From assembly GCA_039029935.1 (NCBI GenBank), contig JBCCFC010000126.1, positions 1-16,470 of the forward strand: a stretch of DNA of 16,470 nt, given 5' to 3'. The notes under the pieces were generated by a model that worked only from the letters and a program-made list of their open reading frames with translations, did not search any database and was not told where the DNA came from. This DNA comes from G039029935 sp039029935 (GTDB lineage: Bacteria > Chloroflexota > Anaerolineae > Caldilineales > Caldilineaceae). This document shows, piece after piece, positions 1-9,200 of the stretch. Made by a program: the position numbers and the translations under genes. Each line of letters begins with the position of its first letter. Positions within the stretch are counted from its first letter, which is position 1.

Positions 1-736
1 GAAAAATTTCAGATGATTCCATCGTTGGAATAATATCAGCAATAAATTGGAGATAATAATCCATCTTTTCCTCGATGCATATCTCCACAAATTGCTGTAA
101 CTTCTTGCCCCGTGCCAACGGCAACAATGGATAGTTTTTTGGAACCAAGTCCAATTCATCGGGATGAATAATCCGTGTCGGAATCGCAAGTTTGCTTGAT
201 AAATAGACACCCGGCTCATCCGTTTCTTTGAAGTCGTATCCCTTTTTCAGTTTGGGTGAGTCTAATATATGATCAGGACGAGTCACACAGAGAATGGTAA
301 TCGTCCGCAATGTGGGGTCTTCTGCGATTTCTTGAACCGTTTCTCTGCTCAAGAATTCAACAGCACCCTCATCTTTTTCCTCAACTCTATCCTTGCCTGA
401 AACGCCCCATGCCCTTGACAATATTTGCGTCAAGTCAGTTGGCGTTAATCCGTCATGTGGGCCTTTGAGTTCGAGCGAGTTAGCCCGTTGGTAGTGGGCA
501 AAACAGGTGTCGTTCAGTACCTTTCGTTCCTCATCTGTACAGGCAATCAACACGTCAATTGACTTTGCACGAGAGTACACTTCAAATTGACGACCAGCGC
601 GCAAATTCATCTTTTGGTGATGTTGGGTATAGAACGTCTTGGCCCGTTCATCAAAAGGATGTTCGGATACTGGCTCTCGTTTCTTCTTTGGTGTTTGTTG
701 TTTCTCTGTCGATGTTTGTCGTCTTTGTCTTGCCAT
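1..736 (-). CDS. Hypothetical protein, N-terminal part (possible PD-(D/E)XK-like core)
   Basis: An open frame of 245 codons runs from ATG at 736 to the window edge with no stop, so the C-terminus is missing. The start is fixed by an in-frame TGA nine bases upstream, and AAAGGA about ten bases before the ATG is a plausible ribosome binding site. The first 22 residues are rich in Lys, Arg, Gln and Thr and look disordered. Residues about 50-115 contain Asp61 (SIDVLI) and Glu89-Leu-Lys91 (SLELKGPHDGLT), followed by a helix-like stretch. This D...ExK arrangement with a following 'DxLT' resembles the PD-(D/E)XK nuclease-like proteins related to Rpn/putative transposase families, but that is a motif-level inference. 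A hydrophobic strand with ITILCVTRPDHIL follows at about 146-158. There is no signal peptide or membrane segment. It lies 85 bases downstream of the TPP enzyme gene on the same strand and could be co-transcribed with it. I do not recognise the family with confidence. Confidence 0.75.
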   Translation of the reverse strand, partial: MARQRRQTSTEKQQTPKKKREPVSEHPFDERAKTFYTQHHQKMNLRAGRQFEVYSRAKSIDVLIACTDEERKVLNDTCFAHYQRANSLELKGPHDGLTPTDLTQILSRAWGVSGKDRVEEKDEGAVEFLSRETVQEIAEDPTLRTITILCVTRPDHILDSPKLKKGYDFKETDEPGVYLSSKLAIPTRIIHPDELDLVPKNYPLLPLARGKKLQQFVEICIEEKMDYYLQFIADIIPTMESSEIF

Positions 737-821
737 ATGGATTCAATCCTTTTGTGATTGGTTGATGGGATTATTGTACTTGATTTTAGGATGCATATCA
801 AGCATCACTGAACTTTTCACA

Positions 822-2555
822 TTAATGCACCTCACCGCGCACAATCGGCGACTCACAAATCACATTCACCAACGCCTGCTGCCCATTGCGCACGGACTGT
901 AACGCTCGCTCTAGCGCGGCGGGCAGTTCCGATGCCATCTCCACACGCTCACCATGCCCACCAAACGCTTCAACCAGCTTATCAAAATGCGGCTGTGGCC
1001 CCAATCCGGTCAGCGGTGGCTTGGGTTCCTCCAACTCGGCGTACCAGCGGTTGGTGTGGTTGGCGACGGTGGCCCATTTGCCGTTGTTGTAGACAATCGT
1101 GATGAAAGGCAACCCCTCTGCATTTGACAGAGCATGGGCGGCGGCGGGGTTGCCAAAGTAGTAGCAGCCATCACCTGTCGCCAGCAGTGGCATCTTGTCG
1201 GGCTGGGCCAAGCGGATGCCGAGTGCCGCGCCTAGCCCCCAGCCAAGACCGCCTGCATTGGAGAGGCCGTAATAGTGGCCTGGCTCGGCAATGTCGAGGT
1301 GGTCCGAGTCTAGGTCGAATTCACGCAGGACAATCACATCCTTGTCGCTGGCAGCGACATCGGCGATGCACTTGGAAATCCAGTCAAAATTCATCTCGCC
1401 TGTGCGTTCGGCTTCTGCAACTTTCCGCTCTCTCCCAGCCACCTTTGCACCACTGATGTCCTGTGCCCACGTTGTGCGTTCATCGGCCAAAGTCGGGTCT
1501 GGGATGGGTGTGGCATCCTGCACTGCATTCAAGAATTCGACCACACCTGATGTCACTAGGGCATCGGCTCGATAGCCACGACGGACATAGCGTTGGAACA
1601 CGGGGTCGGGACCGACATGGACGACGCGGCAGTCATCGTTAGGGCGGGCGTGAAGCGGTATGTAGGGGACGTCGGTTTCAAGGCTGATGATCAGGTCTGC
1701 GGTTGGTACAGCGGCGTGTGGGTTCATGCCCAAGTAGAGTGGGTGGTTCATGGGGAAATGCAGCGAGCGCGGCAGGAGTGTCGCCACTGGTACGGTTTTC
1801 TCGTCGGCCAACGCGACCAATGCAGGGAGAATATCTTGGCTACGCGAAGTTCCGCCCGTGATAATCAGGGGGTGCTTGGCTGCGGCCAGCCATTCCGCGA
1901 CTTGGGCGACAGTGTCTGGTGCGGGGTGGGGGACGCTGATGGGTGTAGGCGGAGCGACAGTCTCTGGCAATTCCAGTTCGCGGTCTACGGCTTCAGGGAC
2001 AAAGGTCAGATAGACAGGGCCAGGTGGATAGGAAGTTGCCATTTGCATGGCTCGCTGTAGGATGAGGTCAATCTCCACGACGCTGTCGGTCGAGATATGA
2101 TAATCCCATTTAACATTTTCACGTACCATGCCCGCTTGGTCAAACATCTCCTGCGCCCAGTGGATATAGCCGGGTTTGGATGTATGGTCAAATTGCTCGG
2201 TGGTAGGCGCACGACCCGCAATGAGAATCATGGGGACCTGGGCACGGTTAGCGTCGATGATGCCCATGATGGCGTTGGCTGTTCCTACATTGGTGTGGAC
2301 AAAGACTACTTGCGGTTTGCCCGTTGCCAAATAATAGCCATAGGCCATATTGACACCCAAGTTTTCATGATGCGCCGTGATCGGTATCGGCACATCAATA
2401 CCCAGCGTTCCCGCCTGTTGACACCGACTCAGGCTTCCAATCAGTGGTGGATAATCGGTCCCCACATTGCCAAAGATGTAGTCAACCCCAATCTGTTTTA
2501 GCCCCATCAGGAGCGCATCCGCGCCATACATTTTCTTTCGTTTGCTTGAAGACAT
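822..2555 (-). CDS. Thiamine-diphosphate-dependent enzyme, acetolactate synthase/benzoylformate decarboxylase superfamily
   Basis: A complete 577-residue cytoplasmic protein with the three domains of the TPP decarboxylase/synthase superfamily. The N-terminal PYR domain spans about 8-180, with the catalytic Glu64 in AHHENLG that activates the cofactor aminopyrimidine. A middle Rossmann-like domain lies at about 210-345. The C-terminal PP domain, about 395-560, carries the metal/diphosphate motif GDG at 461-463 closing with NN at 490-491. The start ATG is preceded by GAGGG with a 6-base spacer, a strong ribosome binding site. Length is normal for the family. No small regulatory subunit (IlvN type) is adjacent, so true acetolactate synthase of branched-chain synthesis is not supported; a 2-oxo-acid decarboxylase, carboligase or related C-C lyase is equally possible. 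Upstream on the same strand is a truncated ketopantoate-reductase-family gene, which suggests an ancestral operon for a 2-oxo-acid pathway. Substrate not determined. Confidence 0.93.
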   Translation of the reverse strand: MSSSKRKKMYGADALLMGLKQIGVDYIFGNVGTDYPPLIGSLSRCQQAGTLGIDVPIPITAHHENLGVNMAYGYYLATGKPQVVFVHTNVGTANAIMGIIDANRAQVPMILIAGRAPTTEQFDHTSKPGYIHWAQEMFDQAGMVRENVKWDYHISTDSVVEIDLILQRAMQMATSYPPGPVYLTFVPEAVDRELELPETVAPPTPISVPHPAPDTVAQVAEWLAAAKHPLIITGGTSRSQDILPALVALADEKTVPVATLLPRSLHFPMNHPLYLGMNPHAAVPTADLIISLETDVPYIPLHARPNDDCRVVHVGPDPVFQRYVRRGYRADALVTSGVVEFLNAVQDATPIPDPTLADERTTWAQDISGAKVAGRERKVAEAERTGEMNFDWISKCIADVAASDKDVIVLREFDLDSDHLDIAEPGHYYGLSNAGGLGWGLGAALGIRLAQPDKMPLLATGDGCYYFGNPAAAHALSNAEGLPFITIVYNNGKWATVANHTNRWYAELEEPKPPLTGLGPQPHFDKLVEAFGGHGERVEMASELPAALERALQSVRNGQQALVNVICESPIVRGEVH

Positions 2556-2584
2556 TTGGTTCCCTCTGTTCTCTTTATTGTTAT

Positions 2585-2638
2585 GTATTCGGTATTCGGT
2601 GAATTGGTAGGTCAGTATTCGGTCGGTCAGTATTCGGT
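2585..2638. repeat. Short direct repeats based on GTATTCGGT
   Basis: Four copies of TATTCGGT-like sequence occur in 54 bases. The clearest pair is the 14-mer GGTCAGTATTCGGT at 2610-2623 and again at 2625-2638. They fill the gap between the TPP gene and the truncated reductase. They could be slippage products or degenerate interspersed repeats; no function is evident. Confidence 0.8.
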
Positions 2639-2650
2639 AATCAGTACCGA

Positions 2651-2674
2651 CACACTATCACACTATCACACTAT
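2651..2674. repeat. Three exact tandem copies of CACACTAT
   Basis: The octamer CACACTAT occurs three times head to tail. On the minus strand this tract supplies the TGA stop (2666-2668) that ends the truncated reductase, so the truncation coincides with the repeat. An 8-base unit is not a multiple of three, so copy-number changes would shift the reading frame. Confidence 0.85.
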
Positions 2675-2956
2675 GATAAGGTGCTGGACTGACGCCAAGG
2701 CCTCTTGGGTGTGAAATGTTTTGGTGAAGACAATGAGCAGGTCTGGTGTGGTCGTAACCTCTTCTGGTCGTATGGCTGGCACGTTGACCGTGAGTACTCC
2801 CTCATCTACATCGAGTTGCAGCCCATCGTTATTGATGGCGTCAATATGGGCTTGGTTCACGTCGAGCAGTTGGACATTCACGTCATGTTCAAACAAAGCT
2901 AGGCGTCCACCAAAAAGGGACCCCATGGCCCCTGCTCCTAAAATGGTAATGTTCAT
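2666..2956 (-). pseudogene. Truncated ketopantoate reductase-family (ApbA/PanE) N-terminal fragment
   Basis: The 96-residue product starts with the classic NAD(P)-binding Rossmann motif of the 2-dehydropantoate 2-reductase family: strand NITILGAGAMG with G7-x-G9-x(2)-G12, then SLFGGRLA, the second strand VQLLDV, and LLIVFTKTFHT. Intact members are about 300 residues; this one stops right after the first part of the Rossmann domain. It therefore lacks the whole C-terminal helical domain with the catalytic Lys and substrate-binding Glu known from PanE. The stop falls inside the CACACTAT repeats, and the remaining ~110 bases before the TPP gene have no room for the missing part. I chose ATG 2956 because AAAGGA sits ten bases upstream and the Rossmann strand begins there; an in-frame ATG at 3001 would add 15 low-complexity residues. 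It is either a decayed gene or, less likely, a free nucleotide-binding domain. It probably once formed an operon with the TPP enzyme. Confidence 0.75.
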
Positions 2957-2970
2957 TGTGTCAGTATCCT

Positions 2971-2994
2971 TTGTCGCGGTATTTGTCGCAGTAT
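2971..2994. repeat. 12-base near-perfect tandem repeat
   Basis: TTGTCGCGGTAT at 2971-2982 is followed directly by TTGTCGCAGTAT at 2983-2994, 11 of 12 bases matching. A more diverged copy (TTGTGTCAGTAT) lies just before at 2957-2968. The motif resembles the GTCAGTATTCGGT units on the other side of the truncated reductase, so related short repeats bracket that remnant. Confidence 0.7.
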
Positions 2995-3001
2995 TGATCA
3001 C

Positions 3002-3203
3002 AGCACATTGATTATATCATATGCCTGCCATCATCTGAATCCGCACCCTTTACTTACGATCATCCCTGCCGTCCTGTCTGCTGGCCGCTACAAAGTCAAG
3101 ACATTTTGTGTAGACCGCGAACCCTACGTCCATGATAAAATTCATATAAATTGTGTAAGAAAAAATTTTAGAACGCTCAAAGCTCTGTTCAAAAGAATAT
3201 TAT
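3002..3203. other. Divergent intergenic region, A+T-rich near the plus-strand operon
   Basis: About 200 bases separate the minus-strand reductase/TPP unit from the plus-strand GH44 operon, so promoters for both directions should lie here. A markedly A+T-rich block at 3132-3172, including TTCATATAAATT, precedes the GH44 start and is the most likely location of its promoter. I could not pick a -35/-10 pair with consensus spacing and see no operator palindrome. Confidence 0.4.
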
Positions 3204-6200
3204 ATGAAATTTATTCAAGGTTGGCTGCTGATAACCGTCAGTTTGGCCTTTTTTATTCCATCATTATTATCTCTACAAAGCACTTCTGGTCAGATTCATG
3301 CAAAACAAACTAACGTAGGCCAGCTATATCGCACCCAGAGCGATCTAACGGTTTATGAAGATACTCTCGCCAGCGGATGGGCCAATTGGTCATGGCTGAC
3401 GACCGCTGACTTTGCGCACAGCAGCACAATCCAATCGGGGAGCAACGCCACTGCCGTTACCTACACGGGGGCATGGGTGGGACTCTACCTGCGCACCAAC
3501 AGCAATCTCATCAGTAGCGATTACACGGCACTGGGCTTTTGGATACATGGCGGCAGCACGGGTGGGCAGTCGGTCAACGTGGTCCTGTATGATGGTGCGG
3601 GTGCAGCGGTCACACCTTTGGTTTCGACCAATGTCATTGCCACTGCAAACACATGGACCTATCATGAGTTCACCATCGCCGAATTGGGCAACCCTACTGA
3701 AATCAGCGGGCTGATCTGGCAGGAGGCGACGGGTAGCACACAGCCTGTCTACTATCTCGACAGCATTGTGCTACTAGCAGACGCCTCACCCACACCGACG
3801 CCCACGCCAACACCGTTGCCCAGCGCAGGCCCTGCATTGAGCATTGATGCCAGTCAAGTTGGCGACACCATCAGCGACCACATCTATGGGCTAAACTTTG
3901 CCGACGCTGACTTAGCTACTGAGTTGGACTTGCCCATCAACCGCTGGGGCGGCAACGCGGTCACACGTTATAACTGGCAACTTGATGTCTCCAATCGTGC
4001 CTCAGACTATTACTTCGAGAATATTCCAAACGCCGTTGACGATGAAGGTCTGTTACCCAGTGGCTCATCATCAGATCGATTTGTGACACGGAATATCACC
4101 AACAACACCGACAGCCTCATCACCATCCCCATGATTGGCTGGACACCCAAAGACCGCGCAGGTATCTCCTGTAGCTACAGCGTGGCCCTTTATGGCGCGC
4201 AGACCGACACGGACCCTTGGCGACCGGATTGTGGCAATGGCGTTTTGCTGGCGACAGGTCAGCCTATTACGATCAATAATCCGCTCGATATTCATGCCCC
4301 CATCAGCGAGACCTTTGTGATTAGTTGGATGAACCACCTCATTAATAACTTTGGCTCGGCCAGCAACGGCGGTGTGCGTTTTTACAATCTCGACAACGAA
4401 CCGATGCTTTGGCATGAAACCCATCGTGATGTCCATCCCAACGGTGTGGGCTATGACGAACTGCGTGACTTGACTTATCGCTATGCTGCCACCATCAAAG
4501 CCACTGACCCCGATGCGCAGACGCTTGGCCCGGTGTTGTGGGGCTGGACCGCGTATGAATATTCGGCATTGGACAGTGAGCCAGGTGGTTCATGGTGGCT
4601 CAATCCGCTAGACCGGAATGCGCATGGCGGCACACCCTTTGTTGAGTGGTATTTGCAGGAGATGGCGTCCTATGAGGCCATCTCAGGTACACGCATCCTC
4701 GACTATTTGGATTTACACTACTATCCACAGGCCAGCGGTGTCTCACTGAGTCCAGTCGGTGACACAGATACGCAGGCACGGCGACTGCGCTCGACACGCT
4801 CACTTTGGGACCCGACGTACACGGATGAAAGCTGGATCAACCAAAACATTCAGATGATACCTCGAATGCGTAGCTGGGTCGATACTTACTATCCCGACAC
4901 CAAACTTGCCATGACCGAATACAACTGGGGCGGGCTGGAGGACATCAACGGGGCGTTGGCACAGGCCGATGTGCTGGGTATCTTTGGGCGTGAAGGGCTG
5001 GACCTTGCCACGCTCTGGTCGCCACCCGCCAACAATGACCCCGGTGCGTTTGCCTTTCGCATGTATCGCAACTATGACGGTTCGGGAAGCAAGTTTGGTG
5101 ATGTCAGCGTGAGTGCCAGCAGCACGGACCAAGAGCAACTGTCTATCTATGCCGCTATGGACAGCATAAATAACCGCTTGACGACGATCGTGATCAACAA
5201 AAGTACAATGCCGCTGAGTTCAACGGTGACATTCACAGGCGTTACGCCGGGCGTCACCCATGACACGATTGCCCATGTCTATCGCTACAGCACCGTCAAT
5301 CTGACAGCAATCGTCACCGAAACAGACCAATTACTGGCAAGCACAGCATTGGCTCGTACAGCATTGGCTCGTACAGGGCGAGCAGTACAGAATGACGCTG
5401 GCTTTACCGCCCTCTTCCCCGCCGATTCAATCACACTCTTTGTGCTAGACCCCATCACGGCCAGCTACACGCTCACAAAAACCCTTAATACGGTTGAGCC
5501 GATCCTACCAGGACATACGCTTTCCTTTACTATTCGCATCACCAACACAGGTCCAACCACGCTAACGCAGATCAGTCTCCAAGATACATTCTCAGAGGAT
5601 TATCTCAGCTATGTCCTTGCCAATCCACTACCGGACATTGATACCGATGGGCAGCTATGGTGGGATGATGTGACAGGGGCGGGCGGTTTAGCCCCCAATG
5701 AAAGCATCAGTGTCATTGTGGAATTTGTGGCGCGACAGGATACAACGAAATTAGTGGGATTACAAACCGTGAACAATGCAGCCACCTATAGCGTGACCTA
5801 TGACCTAGACGAGGCGGGACCACTACCACCCGCCGTCGTTGCCAGCCAATCGACATCGGATACTGTGCAGATTTTTGCACCCACCGCTGTGCAGTTGATA
5901 GGCATCAACCTGACCGCCGCGGCTGTGGGAACGCTGCTCGAATGGCAGACCCTCAGCGAAGTACACATGAGCGGTTTTCATCTCTATCGCCAAACCCTAA
6001 ACCAGCCTGAAACCGCACAGAATACGCTACAACCATTGACCACTGTTCCAATGACAACACACTACGCTGGAACATCTGAGGGGGGTGCATATCACTTTGT
6101 GGATGTCACCGCTCATCAGGGAGAAACCTATCGCTATGTTTTGGAAATCATGGATTTAAATGGCAATCGTCGCCAGATTGAGTTAGGCACGATTCAAATG

Positions 6201-6239
6201 GACTGGCGGACGTTTCTGCCGCTGATTACGGATTCATAA
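3204..6239 (+). CDS. Secreted glycoside hydrolase family 44 (endoglucanase/xyloglucanase type), multidomain
   Basis: A 1,011-residue exported enzyme predicted to hydrolyse beta-1,4-glucans such as cellulose or xyloglucan outside the cell. Domains in order: signal peptide about 1-33; a beta-sandwich carbohydrate-binding-like domain about 47-192 (VYEDTLASGW, then YYLDSIVLL at its end); a Pro-Thr linker at 196-206; GH44 catalytic domain with its beta subdomain about 210-750; DUF11 domain about 751-865; fibronectin-III-like tail about 893-1000 ending WRTFLPLITDS. GH44 identity rests on IYGLNF (227 on), RWGGNAVTRYNW (247 on), the acid/base Glu399 in LDNEP and the nucleophile Glu572 in TEYNWGG. Their separation of 173 residues equals that recalled for the characterised Clostridium thermocellum enzyme. 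The start has only a weak AAAGAA site upstream but yields a good signal peptide. It is the first gene of an operon, 18 bases before the giant surface protein, which shares its C-terminal modules. Confidence 0.93.
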   Translation: MKFIQGWLLITVSLAFFIPSLLSLQSTSGQIHAKQTNVGQLYRTQSDLTVYEDTLASGWANWSWLTTADFAHSSTIQSGSNATAVTYTGAWVGLYLRTNSNLISSDYTALGFWIHGGSTGGQSVNVVLYDGAGAAVTPLVSTNVIATANTWTYHEFTIAELGNPTEISGLIWQEATGSTQPVYYLDSIVLLADASPTPTPTPTPLPSAGPALSIDASQVGDTISDHIYGLNFADADLATELDLPINRWGGNAVTRYNWQLDVSNRASDYYFENIPNAVDDEGLLPSGSSSDRFVTRNITNNTDSLITIPMIGWTPKDRAGISCSYSVALYGAQTDTDPWRPDCGNGVLLATGQPITINNPLDIHAPISETFVISWMNHLINNFGSASNGGVRFYNLDNEPMLWHETHRDVHPNGVGYDELRDLTYRYAATIKATDPDAQTLGPVLWGWTAYEYSALDSEPGGSWWLNPLDRNAHGGTPFVEWYLQEMASYEAISGTRILDYLDLHYYPQASGVSLSPVGDTDTQARRLRSTRSLWDPTYTDESWINQNIQMIPRMRSWVDTYYPDTKLAMTEYNWGGLEDINGALAQADVLGIFGREGLDLATLWSPPANNDPGAFAFRMYRNYDGSGSKFGDVSVSASSTDQEQLSIYAAMDSINNRLTTIVINKSTMPLSSTVTFTGVTPGVTHDTIAHVYRYSTVNLTAIVTETDQLLASTALARTALARTGRAVQNDAGFTALFPADSITLFVLDPITASYTLTKTLNTVEPILPGHTLSFTIRITNTGPTTLTQISLQDTFSEDYLSYVLANPLPDIDTDGQLWWDDVTGAGGLAPNESISVIVEFVARQDTTKLVGLQTVNNAATYSVTYDLDEAGPLPPAVVASQSTSDTVQIFAPTAVQLIGINLTAAAVGTLLEWQTLSEVHMSGFHLYRQTLNQPETAQNTLQPLTTVPMTTHYAGTSEGGAYHFVDVTAHQGETYRYVLEIMDLNGNRRQIELGTIQMDWRTFLPLITDS
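5343..5372 (+). repeat. Exact 15-base tandem duplication inside the GH44 gene
   Basis: ACAGCATTGGCTCGT occurs twice head to tail and encodes TALAR-TALAR near residues 714-723, in the beta subdomain of the GH44 region. The unit is a multiple of three, so the frame is kept. It looks like a recent in-frame slippage event. Confidence 0.9.
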
Positions 6240-6257
6240 AAATTTAGGAAAAATACA

Positions 6258-9200
6258 ATGTCAAAACAATCAGCTATTCTAAGATTATTTCTGATGTTTG
6301 CGTGTCTGACCTTTACAGGGGTTTGGCTACTCTCCATGCAAGCCCCCACTCTACAGGCTGCATCGCAAGCATCGCCCGAACAATTACAGGCTTTCGCCCC
6401 CTTAGAACTCACCGCCACCACTGCCCCCACCACATCAATCCATGTCATCCAAGACTTTGAGTCAGGTGGGTATATAATTGACAACTGGCATAACGGCACC
6501 GCAACACGTGTAAACTCCACAGCCGATGCCTATGAAGGTGACTACTATGGTCGCATTGTCATTAGCGGGCAGGGCAGCACGAATCCCATCTTTCAAAACA
6601 CGGGTGCATCAAACATCGATATAAGCAGCTATGAACGAATCTGCATGTGGGTCTTTGACGAAACAACCGATGCGGGTATTCATCTCAATCTACAGCTCCA
6701 TAACAGTGCAAACGATGTAAATACAGGTGAGCTGACCAGCACCCAAAGCACCAGCCCTGGTGAATGGCGTAAAATATGTTGGGATTTGGCCGATTTTGAT
6801 AACCAAGCAGTAATGACACAGTTCTTTCGGGTGACGCTCTTTCCCAGAGATATCGCGGGGTTCGGTGGCGCAAACCTCAATGGTGGCCCATTGCGTGTTG
6901 ATTATGTGCATCTCGAAACGGCTCCCGCCATTAACTGTGGGGCTAGCGAGGTCGGTGGACGTATCTTCTTCGACGCCAACAGCAACACGCTCAATGATGA
7001 AGGTGAGACAGGCTACGCAGGGGCCAATGTCACCATCTACAATGCCGCAGGTGTATCGACCACTGTTAGCACTGACGCCAGCGGCTACTACAGCACAACG
7101 GCATTCAACGCAGGTGAGGACCTTCGTGTTGAAATGGCAATGCCGACGGGCTTTGACGCTGCTGCTGCGGGTAATACCTCAGTCATCTTCACGCAGGCGG
7201 GTATGTGTGAGCAGGATATTGGCATCTATAGCACGGACCACTATTGTGAAGAGAACCCGATTATGGCAACGGCCTGTTATGTGGCAGGACTTTATAACGG
7301 CGACAACGCCGGGCTAGATGCCATCGTCAGCTTTCCGTACACCGCCACAGGCATTGCGCATGATGGCTCTGGCACGATGCCCGTCCATGCAGCGACAGTT
7401 GGCGATATCGGCACAACGTGGGGCATGGGCTATCAACGCCAGACCGAGACGCTCTATACGACTGCCTTTGTCAAGCGACTTTCTGACTTGGGGCCATTGG
7501 GTACAGGTGGTATCTACAAACTTGACTACAGCAATCCCACCTCACCAACCGTGAGCAACTTTGTCAACATCAGCGTCACCCTCAGCGTGGACACAGGCCC
7601 TGACCCACGTGATGGCACAACCAACAACGCAAGCCTACCCATCAGCGGCATGTTGCCTGTGCGTGACCAGAACGCCTATGACAACGTGGGCAAGGTGTCA
7701 ATGGGCGACATGGATATCTCCAGTGATGGCAACACCATGTGGTTTGTCAATCTGTATGACCAGAGCCTCTATGGCATCACCAATCTCGACCCCAACACCA
7801 CGCCTGTCCCCGGTGATGTGCTTGGTCCCTATGACATTGCCGCACAGAATCCGGGCTGTAACGCGGCCAGTGATGTCCGTCCTTGGGGCTTGAAATACTC
7901 TAACAGCACGGTCTTTGTTGGGCTTGTCTGTTCAGCCGAATCCACAGGCGCAACCGCCGATCTCCACGCCTATGTTCTCAAATTTAACACCGGAACCAAC
8001 ACCTTCGACCCGACACCCGCCATCGACTTTTCGCTGACCGAGCGCACGGGCTGTGTCTTTTGGAACTCAACCCCTGATGCCTGTGCATGGCGAGCGTGGG
8101 GTTCGACCGAGCATATCGAGATGATTAGCGCAGACCCCAATGACTTCCACACCATCCTCAACCCACAACCAATTCTGGCCGATATTGAGTTTGATATCGA
8201 TGGCTCAATGGTGATTGCCTTCCTGGATCGACACGGCCACCAAAGTGGACTACAAAACTACTCAGGCGACATCAGCGACCCCAACCCCAACTATGGCGGC
8301 ATGGCTGGCGGTGATGTCGTTCGAGTCTGTAACAACAACGGCACGTTTGAGCTTGAGCAGGGTGGTATCTGTCCCAACGGCAACACGGAATATGGCTATG
8401 GCGGTAGCATCAGCGGCTTCAACAATGGCATCTATGGCACGGCGGAGTACTACCGTGATGACTCTGTGCCAAATAACCAAACCCATGCCGAGACGGCCAG
8501 CGGTGGCCTTGCACTTCATCTCAGTTCTGGTGAAGTCGGTTACAGCACCATGAATCCATTAGGGAACTTTAATTCCGGCGGTATCCGTTGGAACAGCAAC
8601 ACCACAGGCTTGATGACACGCGGCTACGAACTCTATCAGGAATTTCTGCCCGACCCCACCTTTGGGAAGGCAACAGGCATCGGCGATGTTGAGTTACTCT
8701 GTAGCCTGCCCGCCATTGAAGTGGGCAACCGTGTCTGGCAGGACACCGACCGCGATGGTGTCCAAGACCCCGGCGAGCCAGCCATTGCGGGTGTGGTTAT
8801 AGAGTTGCTCAATGCGAGCGACACGGTGGTGATGAGTACAACGACCGATGCCAACGGCGTCTATCTCTTCTCATCGGGTACAGCACCGATTTCATCGACA
8901 ACGGGCGCAGTCTATAACGTGGCAGGATTGACGACTGGCACGGCCAACTTCAAAGTGCGTATTTCTGAAACCGACAGTGCCCTTGCAGGACGTGATGCGA
9001 CAACGCCGAATGCACAGGGTGATAGCAGCAATAGCGCAACTGACTTGCGTGATAGCGACGCTGTCCCCAGCAGCGGCTATGCAGTCATCACCTTTACAAC
9101 GGGTAGTGATGGCGAAAATAACCACACGCTCGACTTTGGTTTCATCCCCTACACACCACCCAGCGGACCCGCTGCACAGATGTGTACAACCACGCGCTGG

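Noticed and set aside
790..806. GATGC/GCATC hairpin between the TPP gene and the first gene
   Set aside because: Only five base pairs with a seven-base loop and no T tract; too weak to call a terminator.
2585..2674. Short repeats as a CRISPR array
   Set aside because: Units are 8-14 bases with no regular spacers; they do not fit CRISPR repeat or spacer lengths, and no cas gene is present.
3789..3821. Repetitive CCNAC(A/G) tract in the GH44 gene as a DNA repeat element
   Set aside because: It simply encodes the Pro-Thr linker between the binding-like and catalytic domains; such linkers are normal in secreted glycoside hydrolases.
4071..4436. 121-codon minus-strand frame inside the GH44 gene
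   Set aside because: It is antisense to conserved GH44 sequence (up to the NEP motif), has no recognisable domain, and is one of many such shadow frames in this Gly/Thr/Asp-rich coding DNA.
6865..7317. 150-codon plus-strand frame overlapping the giant gene in another frame
   Set aside because: The main frame here encodes clear CBM-like and SdrD-B domains; the alternative product is low-complexity Ser/Arg/Thr sequence.
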